The notes under the pieces: generated by a model | What the model saw: the letters and a program-made list of their open reading frames with translations, nothing else | What the model was told of the DNA's origin: nothing | The model's database searches: none | Shown: positions 51,305 to 59,545 of the stretch, piece after piece | How the letters are laid out: the number at the start of each line of letters is the position of its first letter | Position numbering within the stretch: the first letter of the stretch is position 1 | NCBI RefSeq assembly: GCF_040567655.1 | Contig: NZ_JBEXAC010000002.1 | Span: forward strand, 1,674,001-1,738,000 | Reading direction: 5' to 3' | Source: Chitinophaga sp. H8 | GTDB taxonomy: Bacteria > Bacteroidota > Bacteroidia > Chitinophagales > Chitinophagaceae | DNA: 64,000 bases | Program-made: the position numbers and the translations under genes

Positions 51305-54300
51305 CTTTCTTTATTCATCAGGTTTATGAGGATTTCTACGCTGGTATTGGGATATCTGTTATCCACCGTTATGGTAGCGTATTGTGCAAAGGGATATGGG
51401 CAGCATGAGCTGGAGTCCCGTATTACCCTGCACCTTTCCCACGTAAAGCTACCTGCTGCGCTCGAGGAGATCTCGGACAAAATGAAGGTCAAATTTTTTT
51501 ATGCAGGGATCAGCCGGATCAAAGAATCGGTGGTGTCTGTAAAAGCGGATAACAAAAAACTCCGGGATGTACTGGGAGAACTATTGCAGCCATTAGGCCT
51601 GGGATTTGATGCCGATGGTAACCAGATCTATATCGCTACCCGCCCCCCGGAGAAAAAAATACCGGCTCCTGTTGTAGTAGAACAGGCACAACCTATAAAA
51701 GGTCAGGTATGGGACAAAAACGGGCAAGCCCTGATCGGGGTCACCATCTTTAATAAGTCCAACGGTAAAAATACCCTGACAGATGAGCTGGGTACTTTTA
51801 CGATTGCTGCTTCAGATGGGGATACCCTGCACTTTACCATGATAGGGATGAAGCCGGAAGATGTAGTGGTAAAGGGGGCCAAGGCAATGAAAGTGACGCT
51901 GGAAGATAATGTATCCAAAATGAATGAACTGGTAGTGGTAGGTTTTGGTACACAAAAGAAAATAAGTGTAACCGGTGCCGTGAGTACCGTAAAGGTAGAC
52001 CAGCTGAAAACACCTAACCGCTCCCTGGCCAATTCACTGGGAGGCCGGGTGGCAGGGGTAATTATGCAACAGTCCAGAGGAGAACCTGGATACGACGAAC
52101 CTAATACCTTCAATATCCGTGGGGTAAGTACTTTTACCGGTAACTCAAATCCTATGGTATTGGTAGATGGCGTACAACGCGATGACCAGATTTCTTCCTG
52201 GAGCAATATTGACCCGGAAGATATTGAAAGTGTCTCCTTCCTGAAAGATGCTTCTGCTACTGCAGTATATGGTGCACGTGGTGCTAATGGTGTAGTATTG
52301 ATCACCACCAAAAGAGGGGTAGCCGGTAAACCACGTATAGCTGTTAAAATAGAAAGCGGTACCAGCGGACTCACGCAGAAACCTGATTTTATTGATGGGG
52401 CTACCTGGATGACATTATACAATGAAGCATTGGGTAGAAAACAATTCAGCGATGATCAGATAGAAAAAACAAGAAGTAAGGTAGATCCCTATCTGTATCC
52501 GGATATCAACTGGGTAGATGCAATGTATCGTGACTGGTCGCCTGCGGGATATAATGTAAACCTGAGCGTGAATGGGGGCGGTGCTTTTGCCCGCTATTAT
52601 GTGTCAGGGTCCTTTTTTGATCAGAAAGGCAGCTATAAGCTGAATCCTGAAAATCCATATAATTCCAACGTAGGATACCGGCGTTATGATTTCCGCTCCA
52701 ACGTAGATATGAGCCTGACAAAGAGCACTACGCTGAGCCTGAGCCTGGCGGCTATGCTGGTAAATGCCAATTACCCTGGTGTTTCTGCACAGGATGCCTG
52801 GTATAATGCCATGATGCAGCCACCTACATTGTTTCCGATCCGCTACCCGGATGGTAAATGGGCAGGACCTGTTACCAACCAGGGGGTGAACCCCGTAAAT
52901 GCATTGCAGAACAGTGGTTATTCCAACGAGTTTAAACCTACTATGCAATCTGTATTTACCCTCAACCAGAAACTGGATGATCTGACAGAAGGCCTTTCTG
53001 CAACGGGGCGCTTTTCGTTCGATAGCTATAGCGAAACTACCATGCGCCGTAGAAAGAATGGGGATACCTGGCTGGCTTACCGCAGGGATGTGGATGGCAA
53101 CCTGGTATACACACAAACCAATTATGGCGATGAATTCATGACTTTTGGCGCCCAGACGGTAGATGTACAACGTACCATGTATATGGAAGCCAATCTGAAC
53201 TACGACCGCCTGTTTAATGGCAAACACCGGGTAGGGGCTTTATTGCTGTACAACATGCGGGAAAAATTAAACGGATCTGCTGGTGATGCCATCGGTGGGA
53301 TCCCTTACCGTAATCAAGGCCTGGCAGCCAGAGCTACCTATGCTTATAAAGACAGGTACCTGGCAGAATTTAATATAGGGGCTACCGGTTCTGAAAACTT
53401 TGAAAAGAACAGCCGCTTCGGGGTATTCCCTTCCATGTCAGTAGGCTGGGTAGTAAGTGAAGAAAGTTTCTTTAGCGGATTAAAACAAGCCATCAGCCTC
53501 CTGAAAATAAGAGGCTCTTATGGTACTGTCGGCAACGACAGGATTGGCTACGGCGAAAGATTTCCTTATGTAACCACTTATGCCGGTGGCAACGGTGCAG
53601 CATTTGGATATGTGCCGCAAGGATATGGCGGTATATTCCAAAGCAAAATCGGGGTGCAGGGCTTATCCTGGGAGGTGGCTACCAAAAATAACATAGGACT
53701 GGACCTGGAATTCTTTGGGAAATTAAACCTGAACGTAGACTTCTTTAAAGAAAGACGGGAAAAAATACTGGTGGCCCGCTCTTCTCAGCCTGCTTTTCTG
53801 GGTACCACAGCTGGTATTTATTCCAACCTGGGTATCATGGACAACAAAGGCATAGATGGTGCACTGGATTACAGTGATCAAATAGGTGACTTAAAGTTTA
53901 ACCTATATGGCACCTTCACCTATGCGTCTAACAAAATCGTGGAAAATGATGAGCCGATTCCTTTGTATCCCTGGCTTTCCAACATGGGATACCAGGTAGG
54001 ACAGATAAGAGGATTTGTGGCAGAAGGATTGTTTACAGATGAAGCAGAAATCAGTAAACACGCAGAACAGAAATTTGGAGTAGTACGTCCGGGTGATATC
54101 AAATACAAGGACATAAATACAGATGGGGTGATCGATGTGAACGACATGGTGCCTATCGGTAATACTACCAACCCGAAGATCATGTTTGGTGCCGGGATGG
54201 CACTGGACTTCCATGGTTTCCATGTGGAAGGATTTTTCCAGGGCGCTGCACAGGTAGATATCATGCTGATCAGCGGTACCGGTGCACTGGATAACAGAGC

Positions 54301-54688
54301 AAGAGGAATTATTCCTTTTATGGGTGGACTCACCTCTGCTAATCTGTATAAGGAAGTAACAGACAGATGGACAGTAGATAATCCCCGCCAGGACGTTACT
54401 TACCCAAGATTGAGTATTGCTTCTCCGGGTGATAATAATTATCAGCAAAGTACCTGGTGGTTAAGAAAAGCAGACTACGTACGCCTGAAAAATGTACAGA
54501 TAGGGTATAGTTTCCGCCCATCTGTACTGAAAGCCATCAGGCTGCAAACTTTATATGTATACGCATCCGGTCAAAACCTGCTCACCTTTTCCAAATTCAA
54601 AATGTGGGATCCTGAACTAAACCAACCCAATGGTACAGGATATCCGCCATTGCGCGCTATCAACTTTGGTATTAAAACTAACTTTTAA
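51281..54688 (+). CDS. SusC/RagA-type TonB-dependent transporter with STN domain
   Basis: An 1135-residue outer-membrane transporter. After the signal peptide (hydrophobic ~17-36), residues ~46-120 are an STN (secretin/TonB short N-terminal) domain that signals to FecR. Residues ~138-223 are a CarboxypepD_reg-like domain (IKGQVWDKNGQALIGVTI). The plug starts at VVVGFGTQKKISVTGAVSTV, with the SusC motif KDASATAVYGARGANGVVLI, and the barrel runs to the C-terminal Phe (INFGIKTNF). With the SusD lipoprotein it imports a large substrate through a lidded barrel. No glycosidase gene is adjacent, so the substrate is not evident. An alternative ATG at 51326 would give a shorter signal peptide. Confidence 0.96.
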   Translation: MKRGLHFQLSLFIRFMRISTLVLGYLLSTVMVAYCAKGYGQHELESRITLHLSHVKLPAALEEISDKMKVKFFYAGISRIKESVVSVKADNKKLRDVLGELLQPLGLGFDADGNQIYIATRPPEKKIPAPVVVEQAQPIKGQVWDKNGQALIGVTIFNKSNGKNTLTDELGTFTIAASDGDTLHFTMIGMKPEDVVVKGAKAMKVTLEDNVSKMNELVVVGFGTQKKISVTGAVSTVKVDQLKTPNRSLANSLGGRVAGVIMQQSRGEPGYDEPNTFNIRGVSTFTGNSNPMVLVDGVQRDDQISSWSNIDPEDIESVSFLKDASATAVYGARGANGVVLITTKRGVAGKPRIAVKIESGTSGLTQKPDFIDGATWMTLYNEALGRKQFSDDQIEKTRSKVDPYLYPDINWVDAMYRDWSPAGYNVNLSVNGGGAFARYYVSGSFFDQKGSYKLNPENPYNSNVGYRRYDFRSNVDMSLTKSTTLSLSLAAMLVNANYPGVSAQDAWYNAMMQPPTLFPIRYPDGKWAGPVTNQGVNPVNALQNSGYSNEFKPTMQSVFTLNQKLDDLTEGLSATGRFSFDSYSETTMRRRKNGDTWLAYRRDVDGNLVYTQTNYGDEFMTFGAQTVDVQRTMYMEANLNYDRLFNGKHRVGALLLYNMREKLNGSAGDAIGGIPYRNQGLAARATYAYKDRYLAEFNIGATGSENFEKNSRFGVFPSMSVGWVVSEESFFSGLKQAISLLKIRGSYGTVGNDRIGYGERFPYVTTYAGGNGAAFGYVPQGYGGIFQSKIGVQGLSWEVATKNNIGLDLEFFGKLNLNVDFFKERREKILVARSSQPAFLGTTAGIYSNLGIMDNKGIDGALDYSDQIGDLKFNLYGTFTYASNKIVENDEPIPLYPWLSNMGYQVGQIRGFVAEGLFTDEAEISKHAEQKFGVVRPGDIKYKDINTDGVIDVNDMVPIGNTTNPKIMFGAGMALDFHGFHVEGFFQGAAQVDIMLISGTGALDNRARGIIPFMGGLTSANLYKEVTDRWTVDNPRQDVTYPRLSIASPGDNNYQQSTWWLRKADYVRLKNVQIGYSFRPSVLKAIRLQTLYVYASGQNLLTFSKFKMWDPELNQPNGTGYPPLRAINFGIKTNF

Positions 54689-54718
54689 CCAGGCTTGCGT
54701 CATAAAAACAGCAATATC

Positions 54719-56542
54719 ATGAAGAAAAATATAAGTAAGCTACTATTGATATTACCGCTTTTCAGCGCCTTCCTGTCCTGCCATTACCTGGATAAGGAAC
54801 CGGACAGCCTGTTGTCTGAAGAGCTGGTGTGGAAAACCAGGCGGCAGTCGGAAGCCTATCTGTATAACATATACAGCTATATGTTATTCGGAGAAAATGA
54901 TGGCGCCTGGCAACTGGGTATTTCTGAAGAAAGTTTTATCACGATCCCGGGAACGGTGGCGCGTAAAATCAATGATGGCAACTGGGGCCCTTCCTCCACT
55001 ATCTGGGATATCTGGGGTACCTGCTATGTGGCTATCCGGTCCAGCCATATTTTCGAAAACAATATAGATAAAGTACCGGCATCCGAATTAAGTGATGACC
55101 TGAAAAAACAATACAAGGCAGAAGCGAAATTCCTCCGGGGATATTACTATTGGAGCCTTTTAAAACGTTACGGCCCCTTCATAAAATTAGATGGGGTATT
55201 GGGACTGAATGAAGACTTTAATAAATACTCCCGTGCACCATTCGATACCTGTCTGGCATATGTAAACCGGTTGATGGATGAAGCGGCTGTTGGATTGCCT
55301 ACCACCTGGTCATCTACCTGGTATGGTAAACCTACCAAGGGGGCATGCCTGGCTATTAAAGCGGAAGCAGCGCTGTTGGCAGCTAGTCCGTTATGGAATG
55401 GCAACCCGGACTTTGCGGGTTTCAGGGATAAACAAGGCAACGCTTTAGCGCCCGCAAAAGCAGATGCCGGAAAATGGAAGATCGCCGCTGATGCGGCCAA
55501 AGCAGTGATAGACCTGAATGTGTATAAACTGTATACCAACGAAGAAGAAGGGGAAACATTTGATCCCTTTAAATCTTACAGCCGTGTTTTTACCACACAA
55601 TGGAATAATGAGCTCATCATCTCTTCGGCCAACTGGATCCCCACTTACTGGGATCATGACTGCTCTCCGTTACCAGGCGGCTTCCAGCTGTTTGCCGCTA
55701 CACAGAATATGGTAGATGCTTATTATATGGACAATGGAAAGTGGATCAGTGACAATACTTCCGGATATGTGGAGTCCGGTTTTGCTGCTGATGGTGGTGA
55801 TCATGACTGGGCGCACGCTTCGGGCGACTGGAACATGTATGCCAGACGGGAACCTCGTTTTTATGCAAGTATATCCTATAATAAACGCCCCGTAATTGCT
55901 GCGCCTACTGCGGATGACCGTAACCGTTACTCTTCTGATAATAACAGGAATGGACAGGGCAGAACGGAATTCTACTACCGGGGCAAATCCGGACGCCAGG
56001 CATTGGGATATATCTTTCCCGGCTATTTAATTGCCAAAGGCATACACCCTTCCTCCAATGCCTATAACTGGTCCGGCCCGTACCGTCCGTATATCATTAC
56101 CCGCTATGCGACTATCCTGCTGGATTATGTGGAAGCACTGAACGAGGCAGAACCAGGCCACCCGGATATTGTGAAATACCTGGATATGATCCGCACACGG
56201 GCAGGGGTGCCTTCTATTGCACAGGTATATCCTGCTGCGGTAACCAGCCAGGCTGAAATGCGGAAACATATTCTCCGGGAACGGATGATCGAACTGGCCT
56301 TTGAACATGGCGACCACTGGTGGACACGTGCCCGCCGCAAGGATATGAACAACGATGAGTTTAAGAAGGTATACGGACTGAACTTTGAAGCAGATGATAA
56401 TGACCAGGGATTTGGATATAGCGGGTTTTATCAGCGCACACTGCTGCAATCCAGGGCGTTTGATAAAAAAATGTACCTGTTCCCGATTGCCCAGAGCGAA
56501 ATCCTGCGTGATACCGCATTGGTACAAAATCCAGGATGGTAA
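54719..56542 (+). CDS. SusD/RagB family substrate-binding lipoprotein
   Basis: About 607 residues: a signal peptide ending AFLSC (Cys at residue 21) and the usual SusD start HYLDKEPDSLLSEELVWKT. The TPR-like helical scaffold is visible in YKAEAKFLRGYYYWSLLKRYGPF, and the C-terminal SusD region in ILRERMIELAFEHGDHWW. It is the lid and binding partner of the SusC protein encoded 30 bases upstream. I prefer the ATG at 54719 because it starts the signal peptide directly; the frame is open to 54695. Confidence 0.95.
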   Translation: MKKNISKLLLILPLFSAFLSCHYLDKEPDSLLSEELVWKTRRQSEAYLYNIYSYMLFGENDGAWQLGISEESFITIPGTVARKINDGNWGPSSTIWDIWGTCYVAIRSSHIFENNIDKVPASELSDDLKKQYKAEAKFLRGYYYWSLLKRYGPFIKLDGVLGLNEDFNKYSRAPFDTCLAYVNRLMDEAAVGLPTTWSSTWYGKPTKGACLAIKAEAALLAASPLWNGNPDFAGFRDKQGNALAPAKADAGKWKIAADAAKAVIDLNVYKLYTNEEEGETFDPFKSYSRVFTTQWNNELIISSANWIPTYWDHDCSPLPGGFQLFAATQNMVDAYYMDNGKWISDNTSGYVESGFAADGGDHDWAHASGDWNMYARREPRFYASISYNKRPVIAAPTADDRNRYSSDNNRNGQGRTEFYYRGKSGRQALGYIFPGYLIAKGIHPSSNAYNWSGPYRPYIITRYATILLDYVEALNEAEPGHPDIVKYLDMIRTRAGVPSIAQVYPAAVTSQAEMRKHILRERMIELAFEHGDHWWTRARRKDMNNDEFKKVYGLNFEADDNDQGFGYSGFYQRTLLQSRAFDKKMYLFPIAQSEILRDTALVQNPGW

Positions 56543-56573
56543 CCGTATTATAATATTCTAAAAAGAAACTCAT

Positions 56574-57869
56574 ATGAACGTTATCATAAAATATCGTTTG
56601 CTGCCACTGTTGCTGCTATTGCCGGCTATCTTCACCGGCTGTAAAAAAGAAACAATACCAAAGCATAATAGTGGAGTCCCTATTGTTATAGAAAAGTTCT
56701 CCCCTGTAAAAGGCGGTGTAGGCACCGAAGTGCTGGTATATGGCGATAATTTTAATAATGATACTACCGGTGTACGTGTAACCGTCAATGGTGTAAAGGC
56801 GGCGGTAACAGGTGTGGTGCAGAACCGCCTGGTGTTTATGGTGCCGGATGGGGCAGGCAGTGGTAAGATCACCATTACTATCGGTGGTAATACCGTTACC
56901 AGCACAGAAGATTTTAATTATGTGGCGGCGCAGTATGTAAGTACCCTGGCTGGCTCCGGACAGGAAGGCTTCCGGGATGGGGAAGGCGCTGCAGCCATGT
57001 TTGCTTTTCAACTGGGACAAAGCATCGCTACGGATGCTGCCGGAAATGTTTATGTATGTGATGCAGGCAATTCCCGTATCCGTAAAATCACACCTGCCGG
57101 AGTGGTGTCTACCGTAGCGGGTAATGGTACCGGTGGCTGGCAGGATGGTCCTGCTGCCAGTGCCATGTTTAATCATCCGTATGGTATCGAAGTGGATAAA
57201 GACAATAACCTTTACGTGGCAGATACCTGGAATGCAGCACTGCGTAAAATCACGCCTGAAGGGGTCGTGTCTACGCTTGCCTGGATTGGTGATATTACGG
57301 ATGTGGTAGTAGATAAGCGCAATGGTGATATCTATGCTTCTCAGTTTGGCCCTGGTACCATTGTAAAGGTAAACGGAGATGGATCTACTGTAACGGTAGG
57401 TAGTGGTTTCCAGCAACTGGGTGCTATTGCGATGGACAGTAAAGGCAACTTTTATGGTGTAGATAACAGCCGCTCTTTCATTGGGAAAGTAGATGCTGCT
57501 ACCAAAAACATGACCATCATTGCAGGGGTTTCCGGTCAAACCGGTCTGGAAGATGGTCCTGGCAATACGGCTAAATTTGACCGCCCCTGGGGCATCGATA
57601 TTGATAAGGAGGATAACCTTTATATCGCCGGAAATGGAGGCCCTAATTATGGTGGGGGAGATAATAATACCAACCACTGTATTCGCTTTATCAAGGCTGG
57701 TACCTGGGAAGTATCTACTTTTGCAGGCGGCTCTTCCAAAGGATATAATGATGGTCTGGGTAGTCTGGCTGTATTCAGATCTCCTACAGGGGTAGCGCTG
57801 GATGCTGCTGGTGCCGTATATGTACTCGATGAAGGCAACCAACGTATCAGAAAAATTATTTCCCGTTAG
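56574..57869 (+). CDS. IPT/TIG and NHL-repeat lipoprotein of the SusCD operon
   Basis: A 431-residue lipoprotein (signal peptide ending IFTGC, Cys at 23). Residues ~37-120 form an IPT/TIG domain (KFSPVKGGVGTEVLVYGDNF). The rest is an NHL beta-propeller with blades marked by YVCDAGNSRIRKITPAG, NLYVADTWNAALRKITPEG and YVLDEGNQRIRKI. It follows susD after 31 bases and ends at a terminator, so it is the last gene of the operon and probably the surface glycan-binding protein of the system (the SusE/SusF position). It resembles the orphan at 21224-22531. Confidence 0.9.
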   Translation: MNVIIKYRLLPLLLLLPAIFTGCKKETIPKHNSGVPIVIEKFSPVKGGVGTEVLVYGDNFNNDTTGVRVTVNGVKAAVTGVVQNRLVFMVPDGAGSGKITITIGGNTVTSTEDFNYVAAQYVSTLAGSGQEGFRDGEGAAAMFAFQLGQSIATDAAGNVYVCDAGNSRIRKITPAGVVSTVAGNGTGGWQDGPAASAMFNHPYGIEVDKDNNLYVADTWNAALRKITPEGVVSTLAWIGDITDVVVDKRNGDIYASQFGPGTIVKVNGDGSTVTVGSGFQQLGAIAMDSKGNFYGVDNSRSFIGKVDAATKNMTIIAGVSGQTGLEDGPGNTAKFDRPWGIDIDKEDNLYIAGNGGPNYGGGDNNTNHCIRFIKAGTWEVSTFAGGSSKGYNDGLGSLAVFRSPTGVALDAAGAVYVLDEGNQRIRKIISR

Positions 57870-57902
57870 GTAGAAGGGATGTCGCTGAATGAACAAACCC
57901 CG

Positions 57903-57937
57903 GCGGAGAGGAGGCAATCCTTTCCGCTTTTATGTTT
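57903..57937 (+). terminator. Terminator of the SusCD operon
   Basis: GCGGAGAGGA (57903-57912) pairs with TCCTTTCCGC (57918-57927), including one G-U pair, around the loop GGCAA. TTTTATGTTTT follows. It lies 33 bases after the NHL gene stop. Confidence 0.8.
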
Positions 57938-57954
57938 TAATCAATCATTCGCAT

Positions 57955-57985
57955 CAATCAGCTAACAGCTAAAGACTAACAGCTG
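57955..57985. repeat. Short copy of the TTAGCT-type repeat
   Basis: AATCAGCTAACAGCTAAAGA and the following CTAACAGCTGATA match the end of the copies at 6055-6240 and 11868-12012, preceded here by ATTCGCATCAAT (compare ATTCGCTTCGAT at ~11940). It lies in the gap between two convergent genes. Confidence 0.6.
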
Positions 57986-57992
57986 ATATTTA

Positions 57993-59435
57993 TTACAGGT
58001 TATGAATATAGGAGAGTAACAACCCTGTAGAAAAGAAGCTGGCTTTCCCGTAAGTGGGATCTCCCAGCATTAAATTGGCTTCATTGGGATTATCGAAATT
58101 AACAGGCTGTTTGTATTTGTTGGTACTGCCATAGCTCAACAATATCCCAGCACGCAGGTTCGCTTTTTTTCTGCGGAAATTTCCTCCCAGCTGGCAATGA
58201 TAATTATCCCAGGTAACTACATATGGTAAATGACCATCGTAGTTTTCCGGTTCTTTTACGGAGTAGGTAAAGTCTGTGCGGAAGGAAGCCATTGCGGTAA
58301 GATGACTATTCACATAATAGCTGATGCCCAGCGCGAAGTTAGTCAGGCTGCGATGTTCATCGCGGAAGCGGAGCAGATCTTTTGTAAAGGAATTGGCACT
58401 GCCGGTATCTGGCCGTATGAATGATTCCGCCCTGGGCGTAATGATATTGTAGCTGTTTACCTTATGGAAATATTCTGCTGCCAGATACAATTGTCCTCTT
58501 CCGTAATCAAGCGTATAGGCACCTGCAATACTGAATGGCAGGTGATATTTAACCGGTAACTGCGTTTGCCGGTCATTAGCCAGCAGGTTCAGGCTGGGGG
58601 TATTGTTAACAAGATGAAGATTAGCTACGGCGATATCGCTGGTAAGGGTGGCAAATCCTTTCAGCGAAATCAGGGGGGAGGATACCAGTAACCCGAAATG
58701 ATGCTTGCCTGCCTCATAAGACAAACCGCCTTTGAACCGCATACCAATATGCGTATAAACGACCTGGTAGGCTGTAGATACACTGGTGAGAGGAGGTAAC
58801 CCAATATCATTGCCGTCATTGATCAGCGCCCTGGAACGGTAGTCTTCGAAATAATCCTGGGAACGTACCTGTCCTTCTGCTGAAATCCCAACGGCCAGCC
58901 GCTCATTCAGCTTTATGCCGGCACTGAGTACCGCAATGGTTTGATTGATATGATTATGAGCGGCATATTGCCCCACATAAAACTCCTGCCCCGGGCTATA
59001 GGAATTATCCAGCACATCCATCTTTTTATCCTGCCTTTGTGTAGCCTGGTAGCCCAACACAGCATTATGGATCAGCGCATAGCCGATAGCGATAGTCTTC
59101 TTCTTTTTTAAAGCGATACTTCCAGATACGATCTGCGGAACAATCCGCAGCCGCGTACTTTTAAGCGGATTATGAGCGCCTATTCCTGCTTTCATATTCA
59201 GATGCTCGTACTGGTATATATTGGCGGAAATGGAGATGCCGCTTTTAGGATTCAGGGCCAGCAAGGCAGGATTGTAGAAAAATACACCACTGTCACGATT
59301 GTTAGCTATTACAGCGCCCGGCATCAGAAACCCACCGGGAGAAAATCCGCTCTGCCAGTAATGCGCATCCTGCGCTTGTGTGTGATGAATAACAGAGAAG
59401 GCTAGAAGAAAAAAGATAATGATCTTTCTTTTCAT
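57993..59435 (-). CDS. Outer-membrane beta-barrel protein (FadL/OmpP1-like)
   Basis: A 480-residue exported protein: a signal peptide ending HTQAQ, then an N-terminal stretch GVFFYNPALLALNPKSGISI that resembles the hatch region of OmpP1/FadL-type barrels (NPAxL). About 14 amphipathic strands with aromatic girdles follow (GLLVSSPLISLKGF, GRGQLYLAAEYFHKV, ALGISYYVNSHL), and it ends at a strand with a near-terminal Tyr. This type carries hydrophobic compounds across the outer membrane; the specific family is tentative. It converges with the SusCD operon and diverges from the PI-PLC gene. Confidence 0.75.
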   Translation of the reverse strand: MKRKIIIFFLLAFSVIHHTQAQDAHYWQSGFSPGGFLMPGAVIANNRDSGVFFYNPALLALNPKSGISISANIYQYEHLNMKAGIGAHNPLKSTRLRIVPQIVSGSIALKKKKTIAIGYALIHNAVLGYQATQRQDKKMDVLDNSYSPGQEFYVGQYAAHNHINQTIAVLSAGIKLNERLAVGISAEGQVRSQDYFEDYRSRALINDGNDIGLPPLTSVSTAYQVVYTHIGMRFKGGLSYEAGKHHFGLLVSSPLISLKGFATLTSDIAVANLHLVNNTPSLNLLANDRQTQLPVKYHLPFSIAGAYTLDYGRGQLYLAAEYFHKVNSYNIITPRAESFIRPDTGSANSFTKDLLRFRDEHRSLTNFALGISYYVNSHLTAMASFRTDFTYSVKEPENYDGHLPYVVTWDNYHCQLGGNFRRKKANLRAGILLSYGSTNKYKQPVNFDNPNEANLMLGDPTYGKASFFSTGLLLSYIHNL

Positions 59436-59545
59436 GGGTCTTCATTTACAAGGGTGAAAAAATAGCGGCTCGAAAAGATAATTGAAGTTAAGGACTTATA
59501 TTTATACTGCCATCCTTTTCCAGAACCATTGTTAGATGATTACTT

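Noticed and set aside
56616..57917. 433-codon minus-strand reading frame over the NHL lipoprotein gene
   Set aside because: It is antisense to a gene with lipobox, IPT domain and NHL repeats that fits the SusCD operon. The long frame reflects codon usage of the real gene.
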